From Megamerina dolium (taxonomy: Eukaryota > Arthropoda > Insecta > Diptera > Megamerinidae), in the NCBI GenBank assembly GCA_963854835.1, contig OY978527.1:43288040-43352039 (forward strand): DNA of 64,000 nt. Direction: 5' to 3'. A program made the translations under genes and the position numbers. The notes beneath the pieces are model-generated. The model searched no databases. It worked only from the letters and a program-made list of their open reading frames with translations, and had not been told where the DNA came from. Shown in pieces: positions 10,544 to 22,276 of the stretch. Position 1 is the first letter of the stretch. Each line of letters starts with the position of its first letter.

Positions 10544-13282
10544 CCCAATAAAATATCACAAACTTGCAAAAGTCGGATAGCTCAGTGCTAATGCTTGTAT
10601 ATATGAATATGAATCAGTGTGCAATAGTTGCCATTACCTTGATAAACGTAGAAATATATGAGCATTCGTATATATGTTGCGAATGAATTTTAAACGATTC
10701 AATATTAAACAATTAAATATTTCATAATCGTATAATATATAAACCCACATATTTCTATGATCCATACGTAGGCTCTTTGCTACATATGTGTAAAGACATG
10801 CATATATACATACATAGATAAATAGGTAGGCCGGAATGATAGTGGGCTTTATCAATAAAATACATAATACATACCAATGTACATATCTAAAACTCCCATT
10901 GTGAGATAAATGGAGAAAGCAGCAATGACAATCATAACAATTGCTCATATCGTATAAACATAAAATAAATAAACAGGATACATTAAAGTGCTTCAACATA
11001 CATATGCTAAGATGTGCGTCAAGAGACTATCGTTGCCTTCACATATGTCGCTGCTGTTTAGCAACACGTGTGGCACATGTTGCTTTAGAGCACAAATTAA
11101 CGCATCATTAAAATCGTTTTGTTGCAGAATTCACTCTGTCAACATTAAATTGATCTAATTTTATGCTGGTGCTACTGGTTCGGTTGTGGCTCTTGATGCC
11201 AGTGCCGATGCTCAGCTACTTGTATTGAATTGCTTGCTACATGTGTTTTTGATGAAAAGTTTACGGAATAATATTCTGTTCAATGAAGTGAAAATCATGG
11301 AGATACAAATGGTTGATCTTGATCAAAAATCTAATCTAAAAGGTGCGAGTAGATCAATCCAATTTTAAACCATTTTTTCGGGAAGCTTACTAGGATTGCT
11401 ATTGGCTAGATAAAGAAGATCGAACGAGAGCTTCTTTGGAAAGATAATTCATTATTCTCAATAAAATTCCGTAAACTTTTCAATATATTACGTACATAAA
11501 TCCTAGAATGAGCAAAACTGATTGGCATAGTTGTTGAAGTTGACTGTTGCTGGATTTGAGCTGTCGTTGTACTTGTGTGTTGTTGCTAAGTGAAGTATTT
11601 ACTTATTAAGAATTGTTAATGTTAAACATTTGTTTGTTTGTTGTATTAAATTAGTAATACTTATGCGTATGTGAATGGATAGAACATATTATATTTTATA
11701 CCTATTCACACACACACACACACATATGTATGTAGTGCAACATATATTCCTGCATACAGTCATATAACAAATGCATCAACAACATGAATTAGAACAATTT
11801 AAATAAATAGTATTTTGCGTGTTGCTAATTGCATTTGTATTTTGATGTTATAAGTGGTTAATTGCATTCGATTGATTGAGTCATTTAAATTCTAAACGAT
11901 TAGATTTATTTTCTTTCTTCTCTCTCTCTCTCTCTTTTATTTTTGCTCTCTTACTGGCAAATTGGCATAAAGAATTACAATATAAATAAATAGTAAGAAT
12001 TTAGTAGAATGTCAATCAAGAGTTTATCTCAATTAAAATGTATTTAGAAATTAATTTAATTAAATATAATCACAAATATGTTTGAATATACAGCATATAT
12101 TTAGTTACTAACATCTACATATAGACACATGTAAAAGAAAAGTGGTAACAAATGCAAAAATTTATTAAAATTAGCTTCCGGTTTCCGGTTCTATCCTCTT
12201 GCTCTTCATGTTCTTCACTTCTTCTTCTTCTTTTCTGCTTTATTAAATTAAATATACCTACTATCGACAATTGTGAACTCTATCAATCGTACTTGCGGGG
12301 TTTTACTTTGAAAGGATATTGTTATCGAGAGGAAATATCACATTTTCCCAATGACAATGACAGAGTAGTAACATATGTGTGTTACGTAGCAGGTAGCAGC
12401 TAATGAAGAAGACGAAGAAAAAGAAGCAATCTCAATCGAAATACTAAATGCAAATGTGTCTACATGTAATTAGTTATAAATATAAACGATTTTGCAATTT
12501 GATAAACGTCAATGCGACCATTAAACATGCCACACACGCGTCTATCGTTTATCTATGTATATTCATAGGTATGTTTCTATTCCACTACGTAAAGTATTGA
12601 CATCCGTTGTTAATGGTATTGATTCGTAATCAAATAAATTGATTTCATTTAAGACATGTTTACATTAAGCAATACATTCATCTATACATATACCATATAC
12701 TGGGTATATATTGCACAACTAAATACTTTAATGAGGTATTTTACATGGATGTACCTATTTTCCAGTGACGTTACTTTTAAGGTGCGCAGATATTCACAGT
12801 ACATCCAAATGAAAACTTATGAGTTCTTACTGCTTTATCTCAATTAATATTATGGAAATTGTGGTTAGCCATTTTGATAGAAACATCAATTTTGTAGGGT
12901 AGCCCTTCTAAGGGGTGGAGATAGGGATGATGATTTTCCAAAAAAAAAGTTGAGAAGAAAATGTTAACATATGTTTTTGATACATTTCACCCTTCTATCG
13001 GCGACTTCTGGTCAAATATGGCAGCTCTATGTGAGGTTGAGATGGAGAATAGTTATATTAAGAAAAACTGCTGAGGAGCAGCGTATTGAACTAAAATACT
13101 AATAAGAATGCAAAAGAACAATATTAAAAGGTAGAAAACATTCAATTCACGCAATGGGCCGCCTCGAAATGGTCGATCTTCTTGCTGCAGATTGTTGTTG
13201 GTGGTGAATGGCGTTATTTATGATGTTCATATAGAGATATGTGCAATTACTTAGGCCCCCTTTAGAAACGAAGACATTTGTA
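8651..13282. other. Unassigned AT-rich DNA with simple repeats
   Basis: No gene or transposon recognised. Notable tracts are (CAA)n at 10503-10544, (CA)n near 11707-11723 and a CT run near 11920-11934. A block at about 12890-13060 is less AT-rich (GGTAGCCCTTCTAAGGGGTGG) and loosely resembles 52636-52670, perhaps an unknown dispersed repeat. Confidence 0.5.
10503..10544. repeat. (CAA)14 microsatellite
   Basis: Uninterrupted trinucleotide run. The same unit ends a LINE relic at 46719-46750, so it may be an orphan retroelement tail, but nothing LINE-like was seen directly upstream. Confidence 0.95.
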
Positions 13283-13283
13283 T

Positions 13284-13690
13284 GGAACTTACTTACTTAC
13301 TTACTTATGTGGCCATTACAACGGAAAATCGATTTAGGCCGAATCTAGGATGCTTCGCCAGCTAGCTCTTGCCTTCGCTACTTGGTGCCAGTTAGAAATT
13401 CCAAACGCTGACAAGTACTCCAGTACTTGATCTTTCCACCAGAGGTTTATTCTTCTGCGTCGTCCACCAGCGGGTTCCGAATATAACACCTTCTTAGCCG
13501 GAGCGTGTTTTTTCATTCGCTCAACATGATCTAACCAGCGCTTTACTATGTCGGTGTCGGCATACAGCTCATACAACTCATGGTTGTACCTTATACGATA
13601 CTCGCGACCAACGCAAATAGATCCAAAGATCTTGCGTAGGATTTTTCTCTCGAAAACTCCGCGCATTCTCTCAACTGAGGTAGAATTTGT
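13284..13690 (-). pseudogene. LINE-TAAG copy: 3' end with C-terminal ORF
   Basis: A minus-strand frame (13666-13334, 110 aa) begins MRGVFERKILRKIFG, continues RIRYNHELYELYADTD, then WLDHVERM, and ends WHQVAKARASWRSILDSA. This is the C-terminal tail after the reverse transcriptase in a non-LTR element whose RT part is seen at 44502-45402. It is followed by AATCGATTTTCCGTTGTAAT and GGCCACATAAGTAAGTAAG, the 3' end shared with 34354-34478 and 52400-52458. The (TAAG)n tail lies at 13288-13306 (read TTAC on plus). The copy is 5'-truncated near 13690. No convincing target duplication. Confidence 0.82.
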
Positions 13691-13740
13691 TCAAGCTTGC
13701 TCGGTTGCTGATAAGCCCGTATTTATACACTAAGCCATTT

Positions 13741-16700
13741 GCATTATTATTATTTATTTTATCATATTTAACTTGAGTACAAATTAAATTAAGAGATTGC
13801 TGAATAAAAAGTTGCACGCACTGTATCCTTCATATAATTAGCCACCAGAGAGAATAATAATAATCCAATTAAATAGCCAACAGGAAGAAGAGAGACAACT
13901 TTTGTATTGACTAGAATTGACAACACACCGCGTTGCCAACTCAATCAAAGAAAAAATTGTAAAAAACGATGGGACCACAATACACGCAACTTACTCTGGC
14001 ATAAACAACAATTAAATTGAGGTTTTAAAATGGGTTCGCGGAATGATCTATCACTCTAACCAACCAACCACCAGTACCAAAATGGTATCTTAGAAATAGT
14101 GCAAAACGTGGATGCTATTCTATCAAGTTCATGAGAGTGGACTAATTAAGATTGTAGCGAAAATCTTGCACCCCTGCACTTCACGTTCCTGCTATTTATG
14201 CCTATGCAGATAGTAACTATGTTAACTGCGAAGTTAAAAGTACTAGAATCGTTTAAGCAATTTGAATTTCTATACACATATAGGATCATTTGCCCAATCA
14301 TATCATCGAAGATTTTAGTGGATTGTAACAATTTCTATAGATATGACCAAAATCGTAATATACGTATCATAAAAATAACAATTGCTAAATAATCACTTTC
14401 TGTTGTTTGATGGAGCGAACGATATGATCATTATTACATTTTTTGCTCTTGAAGGTAATATAAAAAAATATATATTTAATTTGTTTTGAAATACAATCAA
14501 TTGATTTGAATTAGAATTTGATTGAAAATTAGAATTAGTCAGATTATACGATTAAATGATAAATTTTCCATAAGTAAACTTTGGGATCCATGAAATCGTA
14601 TAATGCTTTCTGTCCTGTAAGAAGGGATTAACTTATGAATTTCTCGGCCTGAAGTAGACGTATTGAGCTTTTGATAAGAGGAAGTTGAATAACTAAATTT
14701 ATGCTTTTTGTAAAATAGCTGTTTAAAAATCGAATTAAAAAAGATGTCTAAGTCAAATATAAAATCATCGGAAGTCTGCCATAAGAAAATATAAACCTTG
14801 ACAAATGCGATGAAATCCCCATATTAGTATATTAGTATCGCAACAGAACAAGTCTAAAATATCGTATTGTATAAATTCTCTTTTCAGCAGATTACAACGC
14901 TACGATGCAACATGATACAATGCGGGCATCATTTACATGCAATGCTCGAGTGGGCGGACAGATATATCAGTGACAATTTGTACGACTTGATATGATACGA
15001 TGCGACTGGATAGTTTTACCTTAGCTGTTTAGGAGGAAATTCAGATTGTGATTATTATTTAACATTTCTTGCATTGATCATCTGTTGCTAGTGAATTTCT
15101 ATTTAGATTGACAAGTAAAGCGATTATGATCTTACTAAGTCACAGTTGCAAATACATACGTCATGCAATGTTAGACAAAACCAAGTAAACTGGTCAGTAT
15201 ACTAAATAATATGATATAAATTGCAAATGAGAAGAGACATATGAGATTAATGCTATAATTTTTTGTTCGTGTGATGTCATAACTTGTAAACTCAGATGAT
15301 ATTTTGTTGAAAATTGGTGTGGTTTTTCAATCGATAATGCTCATTTTTAAACGTAATCTCTCTCATTGATAAAAATAATCATATGTACCAAGTGTTAGTC
15401 CTACAAATGTGGATTTAAAAACATACATTCAGATGATTTTATTCAATTACGCCCAAGAGCCTCATTTGCTAATTACTATCAGAAAATACATATTTATATA
15501 TGGAGCAAATAATTTCCTATTTCATATCAAAGTAATCTACAATATTACACTAATACATTGTAATAAAATCAATAAAGTCCTATAAAATTACAATTTAAAT
15601 TCTGCTCACTTAATTTCATTATCATATCATCATTCATTCATTTATCATTATCATCATTGTGATTATCCTCATTGTGAGTCGCCATTTTTTTTTTCTTATC
15701 ATACTTAATTAATGCAAAATCTTTTTTTGGCGATTTAAGACAAAAATTTATAATGCGAGTACATTAAATACACTTGAAATGTCAGTATTGTATCGTAAAA
15801 TATACATTTTTATCACAATAAAAATTGGCAACAAAAAAAATATATATTACGAATTAAATTAAAACAATAAAATTAACTCAGAATCATACTTGTATGAATG
15901 TATATACATGTTCACGTAAATACAAGAACTTAATCCCTTGTATGCATATATTAAACCACATTACACTGAACTGCATAAATAACAATGTAGCAATAAATCA
16001 ATCAATTAAATACAACTTAAATGTTGCAACACAACAACAACGCTTAATGTAAATGTAACGCCAATGCCAACAGTATGATATGAGCACAACACAATTCATA
16101 TGTATACGTACATACATAGTAGATAAATATTCACCGCTAAAGGAAAATCCTTAAATGGAATTTCTCAATATTTTATTTTTGTTTGCAAGTATTAAACTTA
16201 CTCTTAAATTTTGTTTTGTCGGTTTCTTTTTTATTTTATTTATTTTAATTTTATTTCTTTATTTACATGAAAAAAAATTTGTCAGTGATACATCAAAGAT
16301 GTTACAATAAATGAAATATGTATGTATGTTTTCATTGCTTTTGCATGCATTGTATTGTGTGAGTTTGTTTTTTTTATGCTTTGGGATCTTTGCCAAAAAC
16401 AAAAAATTAAAACAATACCAATAAAAAAAAAAATAAAATCCCCCATAATTATACAAAAGAAGAGCTCCTCTACTCCATAAATGTATGCTTTCTTAAAGTA
16501 GGTCAGCAGCAAGTCAAGCCAAAGTAACAATAACAACAATACTATAGTTTTAAATCCCACATTCCTTAGGATTGTTGACAGTAGAGTAAAGTAACAGAAC
16601 AAAAGGCAAAATCGCCACACAGTCCACCACAGTTGGTAGTGATGGTGGTGGTGGTGGTGGTGGTGTTCGTGACAGCATAAGCTTCACTCATTGCATACTA

Positions 16701-19042
16701 ATTAGCAACAAACCCATTGTTGATTGGATAAAATGATGGCATGACTATAAGTCAGAGTGTATGTGTATAAACCATTTGACGTTTGTTGCTGCTGCTGTCA
16801 TTTTCTTATTATAGCTGTGTTGATATTGTTGATTTGAAATGTAGCTGTCACAATGAAATATGTATAAAATAAATGTATACGTGTGTGTGTGTGTATAATA
16901 GGGTGCTACAAAATTTTCGAGTGCAAAAAAAAAAAAAAATAACTAGACATATCGTACAACAAATTAAGAATTTTAAGGATAAAAATGTGGAATTTTGAAT
17001 AGCATTGGTCTTCTTTTTTGACATAAAATTATTGCTGCTCGTTTTTTTTTTTTAATTTTACATTTATATAAATACAAAAATGTTGAAGGACAAACATTTT
17101 TATTTCTGCTATGACAATATATAATCAAATGAAATCTTATGGATGAAGAACCCCAGAGGCATTGTGCTGCCAAACGTCTCTTATCTCTACTTGAATTTTT
17201 AGGTGGATGTGATGTTCAAATATTTAAATAAATGGGGAAGTGGAGTAGTTTGAAAAAAAAAATGCACTTTGATATATTTTACAAAGGAAAAAATGTTAGA
17301 GACAATTACAATTTTGGGCAGCAAAAACTGACCAGCCTTAATGTATATATAATACAAAAGTATTTCAATAAAATGTATGGCATTTATACCTATATACATA
17401 CATAAAAATTTGTAAAATGTGAGATAATGAATAATTTTATGGCGCCTAAATTAAAGATGAGCAAATTTTGTATAAATGTTGATTTTATTTGATTCATATA
17501 TATACTCGTATGTATATAAAGTTATGTATATTATATTTATATACGAGGTTATATATTTATATACGAGTATATGGTCAAGTTTTCGATATGTTACACACAT
17601 AATTGGCCAATGTCTTTAGAAAACGGATAGGACTATCAACTATTGCGCGATCACTTTCGGAATTCAATTGATTCATTTGTCAACAACTGGTACTATTTAT
17701 ACTTTGTGGCAATACTCCAAAATCTTCGTTTATCGTAGTCGAGATTCTTTTCTTTCTTTCTCGTTGGCTTGTTCTGGTTATCGCCTATTTCTTTTTGTTG
17801 ATATTCGTTTCGATGCTGCCATTATTCGTACCATACACAATTAGTGATGAATCCAACGAACCATCGATACTCGTTACAATATATTACATTTTGGTATAAT
17901 ATATAAAATAATATACTAATAATTCTAATTAATTAATCAAAACATTGGTCAAGATATGTGAACAAGGGCAACTTGACAGAAAGAAATCTAGCAGTGGCAT
18001 GTGTGAAAGTGCATGGGTGATATCACTTCCAGAGAAAGGAGCACATTTAATAAACGCTGCGAAAAAAGTATATAAGATATTAGTCACTTCTAGATTTATC
18101 TATAAAAAAAGCATTGGTAACAAAGCTTAAACATGCGATTAGTGAAATCAGCAAGCGTTGGTCTCTTATTGTAACACAATAGGCTTCTGTTCGCCTAAGT
18201 GCGCCTATGTTCTTTCGAATGTACACCACACTCTTTAGTTTAATACACTTCATTGTATTATTATGATATTATTTAGCCTCCAAATTATCCTACTGACTTA
18301 ACAATAATCGAATTATAATTTCTTACCGATCTGTCTTTTCCTTCCTTGGTTTCATAAAGTCAAGATTTCACAAAATGTAATATTATTCGAAGGTAATTGA
18401 AAACCGATCATGTACAAATTATTTATCGTTTTCCTCTTGCAAATTATTTTATTGCAACTTCATTTATATGCAATTTATATACGATTAAATACACTACTGT
18501 TGCAATTTTCTCACATATATATGTATAAAATTGAAATGTGAGCACAGCGCTCATAAATGTAGTATACCATATGTAATATGGGTACTCGTAATATAATCAT
18601 CATGTCGTAAAAATTATTCTTATTGCTGATCTTATTGCTATTTCTCATTGCACATTTAATATATGCGAATCTTTAATATGCGATTTAAGTGTTAACAATT
18701 TAATTAAATTGTTAGTAATAAGTTACCATCCCATACTACTGTATATGTATGTAGTATGTATTTACATACTTGCAGCAGCTTTATAGTATAATAGTAATAT
18801 GGCATTTAAAGTAGTCTTGCTGTTCTTGTTATTATACCGACTACATCTGCAATATTTGTAGCACCACAACACAGTATTGTTGCTCTGGTATATAAAAACG
18901 TTTAATTAATTAGCAACAAGTGCACAGTAGGCGATTAAAATAGTTCCTATACTGTTTGGTTATTGTTGGTTTTTTATTAGTTTTTAAAACGCCTGTTCTA
19001 TGTATTTACTACCACATATCATATAGATAATTGTCAATTTAC
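13741..19042. other. Unassigned AT-rich DNA with simple repeats
   Basis: Over 5 kb without a recognisable gene or element. It contains (GTG)n at 16641-16666, (GT)n near 16879-16893 and poly-A/T runs. The short frames here are low-complexity or chance. Confidence 0.5.
16641..16666. repeat. (GTG)n microsatellite
   Basis: GATGGTGGTGGTGG... run, nearly perfect over 26 bases. Confidence 0.93.
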
Positions 19043-19364
19043 AGCGGTTCAATCCTCGGCTGATGCATAACAAATTTAATATCGATAAGATTTTTCTTTC
19101 GAATGGTACCCACCTGTCGGCAAGCAATTGGCAATTCTTCCGACAGTAACAACTTGCCATGAAAAAGCTTCTAAAAAGAACTCTGTGACAAAGCTCAGAA
19201 AAAGTGATGTCACAAGTGTTCTGCCGTTCGGAACCGGTTAAAATAAGTAGGTCCCTTCTAATGCTGTCCAAATTTAAGACGCACAACAGTAATGGTAGAG
19301 AAGTTCGGCCAATGAGCCCTTTGGGGCTTTAAGTGCCACATATTTATTATTTTTTTTTTTTATT
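19043..19364 (+). mobile_element. tRNA-derived SINE, copy 3, 5'-truncated
   Basis: Plus orientation. The B box GGTTCAATCCT is present at 19046-19056, but the sequence upstream of it is unrelated, so the A box is missing. The body matches copies 2, 5 and 6 closely. It ends AAGTGCCACATATTTATTAT followed by a run of T. No target duplication identified. Confidence 0.85.
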
Positions 19365-19434
19365 CAACTGTATATATATATTATAGAAAATGTACATACA
19401 AATGGTTAATAGTAGCTGTGAATACTCTTATATA

Positions 19435-20611
19435 AGGTCTAGTAAAAATCCATTATTTTTGTATTAAATTGAAGGTTTTATTTAGCATAGTTAGAATGAT
19501 CCGATTTAGGTCAAATATGCACCGTTTTGTTCGATTGTTGTTGATTGTTGTTGCCATTTTGAAAATAATTTCATAATGCCACTCTCATAGATACTCTCGT
19601 CCCTATTTTCACTAGCAAAATCATTTGCCGTAGACAGGAACAGGTAGTAATTACTTGGTGCCAGGTCCGGATTATAAGGTGGATGCAAAAGAACCTCCCA
19701 AACAAGCTCCCGGAGCTTCTGGCTAGTCACTATCGATCTGTGCGGCCTGGCGTTGTCCTGATGGAACACAATTCCTATTGGCCAAAGCTGGCCGCTTCTG
19801 GGCTATTGCTTTCTTCGGACGGTCCAATTGTTGACAGTACAGGTCCGAATTAAGAGTTTGGTCGTAGCGGAGCAGCTCATAGTAGTTGTTTCCTTGCAAA
19901 TCCCACCAAACACATAGCAAAACCTTCCTGACCGTCAATCCTGGCTTGGCAGCCGTTTGCGCCGGCTCACCGCGATTCGACCACGACAGTTTTCTCTTAA
20001 CGTTGTCGTAAGCGACCCACTTTTCATCACCAGTAACCATCCGCTTCAGAAATGGATCGATTTTGTTGCGATTCAGCAGCGATTCGCAGATGGAAATTCG
20101 TTCCTTGAGGTTTATTTGCGTTAACTCGTGTGGTACTTATACATCGAGCTTTTTTGTATCCAGCCTTATATAAATGGTTCCAAACGGTTTTTGTGCAATG
20201 TTTAGTCCCTGGGCAATAGAAACAGTGCTTACATGATGGTTAGACTCGATGATTTCCATTATTTTATCGATATTTTCGGCAATTGGCCTTCCAGAGCGTG
20301 GTGCATCTTTGACATCAAAATTACCGGAACGGAATCGAAGAAACCAAAATTGCACATGATTGGCTGTTACAGTTATTCACATCTTCTTGCGTTTTCACCT
20401 TTGCTTGGGTTTTCGCCCTTATCGAAGAAAAACTGTAAAATATGGCGTATTTTCTCTTTACTAGTGTCCATTTTTGACGCGTGCTCAAACAATACTGAGT
20501 CAAGCAATCACAAAACTAACAAAGCGTAACCCGATCGCATTTATTCAACGCGAGATACACATTACTAAAGCCATCTTTTGGAAAAATAATGGATTTCCTT
20601 TTACTACACCT
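19435..20611 (-). mobile_element. Mariner element, family A, copy 2 (decayed)
   Basis: Same terminal repeats as copy 1: left end at 19435 after TA (19433-19434), right end at about 20611, where the expected TA reads CA. It keeps the start codon and DNA-binding region lost from copy 1, but lacks about 51 bp in the C-terminal region and about 40 bp of the untranslated leader present in copy 1. The two copies therefore decayed independently. Only seven bases separate it from Tc1-B. Confidence 0.9.
19506..20471 (-). pseudogene. Mariner A transposase pseudogene with start codon
   Basis: The minus-strand ATG at 20471 gives MDTSKEKIRHILQFFFDKGE, a typical mariner N-terminus. It soon meets a stop (ARRCE then stop). 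Later pieces in other frames are FWFLRFRSGNFDVKDAPRSG (20355-20137), MVTGDEKWVAYDN (first catalytic D, 20040 onward), MFHQDNARPHRS (second D) and PPYNPDLAPSNYYLF. At the third catalytic position the usual D is N (APSN), so the active site is lost as well as the frame. The tail is WQQQSTTIEQNGAYLT with a small duplication. Confidence 0.9.
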
Positions 20612-20618
20612 CATAATA

Positions 20619-22274
20619 CAGTTATGTGAAAAATAATAATGACAGAGACGCGTCAAAACGAAACTTCAATACAATCTAAGTAAGCCGAGCAAATTGCTTC
20701 CAGTTAACGGTATATTATCGTCACTCACTATTTCCAAAAACAAGTTCCGTTACATAAATGCAAAGTATTTGCACACATTTTGTTAAAAGTCATTCCGTGT
20801 TCAACAAAGCCAGTGTACGGTTGTGCGAATTAATAAGGACATTGTGTCGTTTCAAAACAATATCGTAAATATCTTCACTAAAACTTGTTTTTTTTCAGAG
20901 ATAAGGTAAGAATACTACTTTAGTTTTAATACCAATCAATTAGAGCTTGGCTTTTTTCCTTATTGGATAGATATGGGAAAAGGTAAGCACTGCGATCTGA
21001 AAACTGGAGAACACATTAAAAATTTGGTCAAACAGGGGAATTCGTATAGAAAAGTGGCGGAATTTCTCAAAATTTCCAAAACAATGGTGGAGAACGCAGT
21101 TAAGAGGGTTCCCCAGAGTGAAACCCGTGGCAGAAAGCCAAAAATTACACTGTCAGTCAAAAAAAATATAATTCGCTGCGTTAAGAAGAATCCGTTTATC
21201 TCATCCAAACAAATTAAAAGTGAGTTGAATATTGATGTCGATCCATCAACTATTCGCAAAGTGCTTATAAAGGAAAACTTCAAGTCTCGAAGCCCGAGAA
21301 AAGTGTCTATACTATCCAAAAGGAACGTGCAACAAAGACTAAAGTTTGCTGATGAACATGTGTGTTGGTCTAAAGAAAAATGGCGTAACATTCTTTGGTC
21401 AGACGAGACAAAAATAAACTTGTTTAATTCAGATCGAGGTATTCATCACGTAAGAAGACCTCCAAACACAGCCTATAATCCTAAATATACAATAAAGACC
21501 GTTAAACATGGCGGCGGGAACATTATGGTCTGGGGATCATTTTCATACAATGGTGTGGGGCCGCTCCATCGCATACAGGGCACTATGAAGGCAACAGATT
21601 ATGTTGCAATTCTTCAAGATTGTATGCTAACGTACGCTTAAGATAATATGCCACTTAGGTGGATATTTCAGCAAGACAATGACCCCAAACACACGGCGAA
21701 GTGTACAAAAGAGTGGTTTGGGGTCAACAAATTACTGTGATGGAGTGGCCACCACAATCCCCAGATCTAAACCCCATCGAAAATTTGTGGAATACAGTAA
21801 AAGCGTCAATAAGAGGAAAGTGTCCAAGTAACAGCGACGAGCTTTGGCAACTTATTCAAGATTCATGGAACGCAATTCCGGTTTCCGTCTGCAAAAACCT
21901 AGTTGATTCCATGCCGAAGCGATGTCGATCAGTTTTAAACAACCGATTTTCGACGAAGTATTAAACAAATTAGAAATGAATTTTAACACAGACGAATGTA
22001 AACTAGTTTCTTTTTTTTATTTGATATTGTTAATTTTTAATTAAAACAAGAAGTGTCCTTATTTTTTTTCACATGCCAAAATCGCACCTAATGTTAAAGA
22101 TGAAAATAAATTTCAACAGTTTGCCATATCTGGCTAAAACTAAACAAAAAACTTTTCTTTAATTTGTTCGCAATAAATTAGTTCAGTTAACACCCTGTAA
22201 TTTCCCCACATTTCTGCGTCCGCATCAAGTTCGTTAACTGCATGCCACTGTCCTTATTATTTTTCACATAACTG
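20619..22274 (+). mobile_element. Tc1-like transposon (Tc1-B), 1656 bp, lightly damaged
   Basis: 27-bp inverted repeats at 20619-20645 and 22248-22274 differ at one base and are flanked by TA (20617-20618, 22275-22276). An AATAAGGACA motif at about 20831-20840 and GTGTCCTTATTTTTTTTCAC at about 22055-22074 repeat parts of the ends roughly 200 bp inside, so this too looks like an IR/DR element. It is a different family from Tc1-A: ends and transposase are only distantly alike. Both ends and nearly the whole transposase survive, so it could be mobilised in trans if a related transposase exists elsewhere. Confidence 0.93.
20973..21964 (+). pseudogene. Tc1-B transposase with one nonsense codon and one frameshift
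   Basis: MGKGKHCDLKTGEHIKNLVK starts a normal Tc1 transposase. Helix-turn-helix modules lie at about 9-45 and 60-105, with GRKPK (53-57) at the GRPR position, first catalytic D at 144 (LWSDETKIN) and VKHGGGNIMVW after it. The frame stops at 21639-21641 (TAA) but continues beyond with [19 protein letters not shown] one-base shift near 21720-21735 is needed to reach MEWPPQSPDLNPIENLW and the natural end at 21964. With the shift ignored, 34 residues separate the second D and the E (DD34E). Two lesions in about 330 codons mean it died fairly recently. Confidence 0.93.
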
Positions 22275-22276
22275 TA

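Noticed and set aside
10571..10600. tRNA-like GGATAGCTCAGTGCTAATGC
   Set aside because: Resembles an A box only; no B box or cloverleaf follows.
12152..12403. 83-codon frame with Ser/Cys/Leu-rich start
   Set aside because: The hydrophobic part comes from a CTTCTT tract; no conserved feature.
16282..16620. 112-codon minus-strand Leu/Phe-rich frame
   Set aside because: Derived from A/T-rich and CAA-type repeats, overlaps another such frame, no recognisable domain.
20960..21391. 143-codon minus-strand frame
   Set aside because: Antisense shadow of the Tc1-B transposase.
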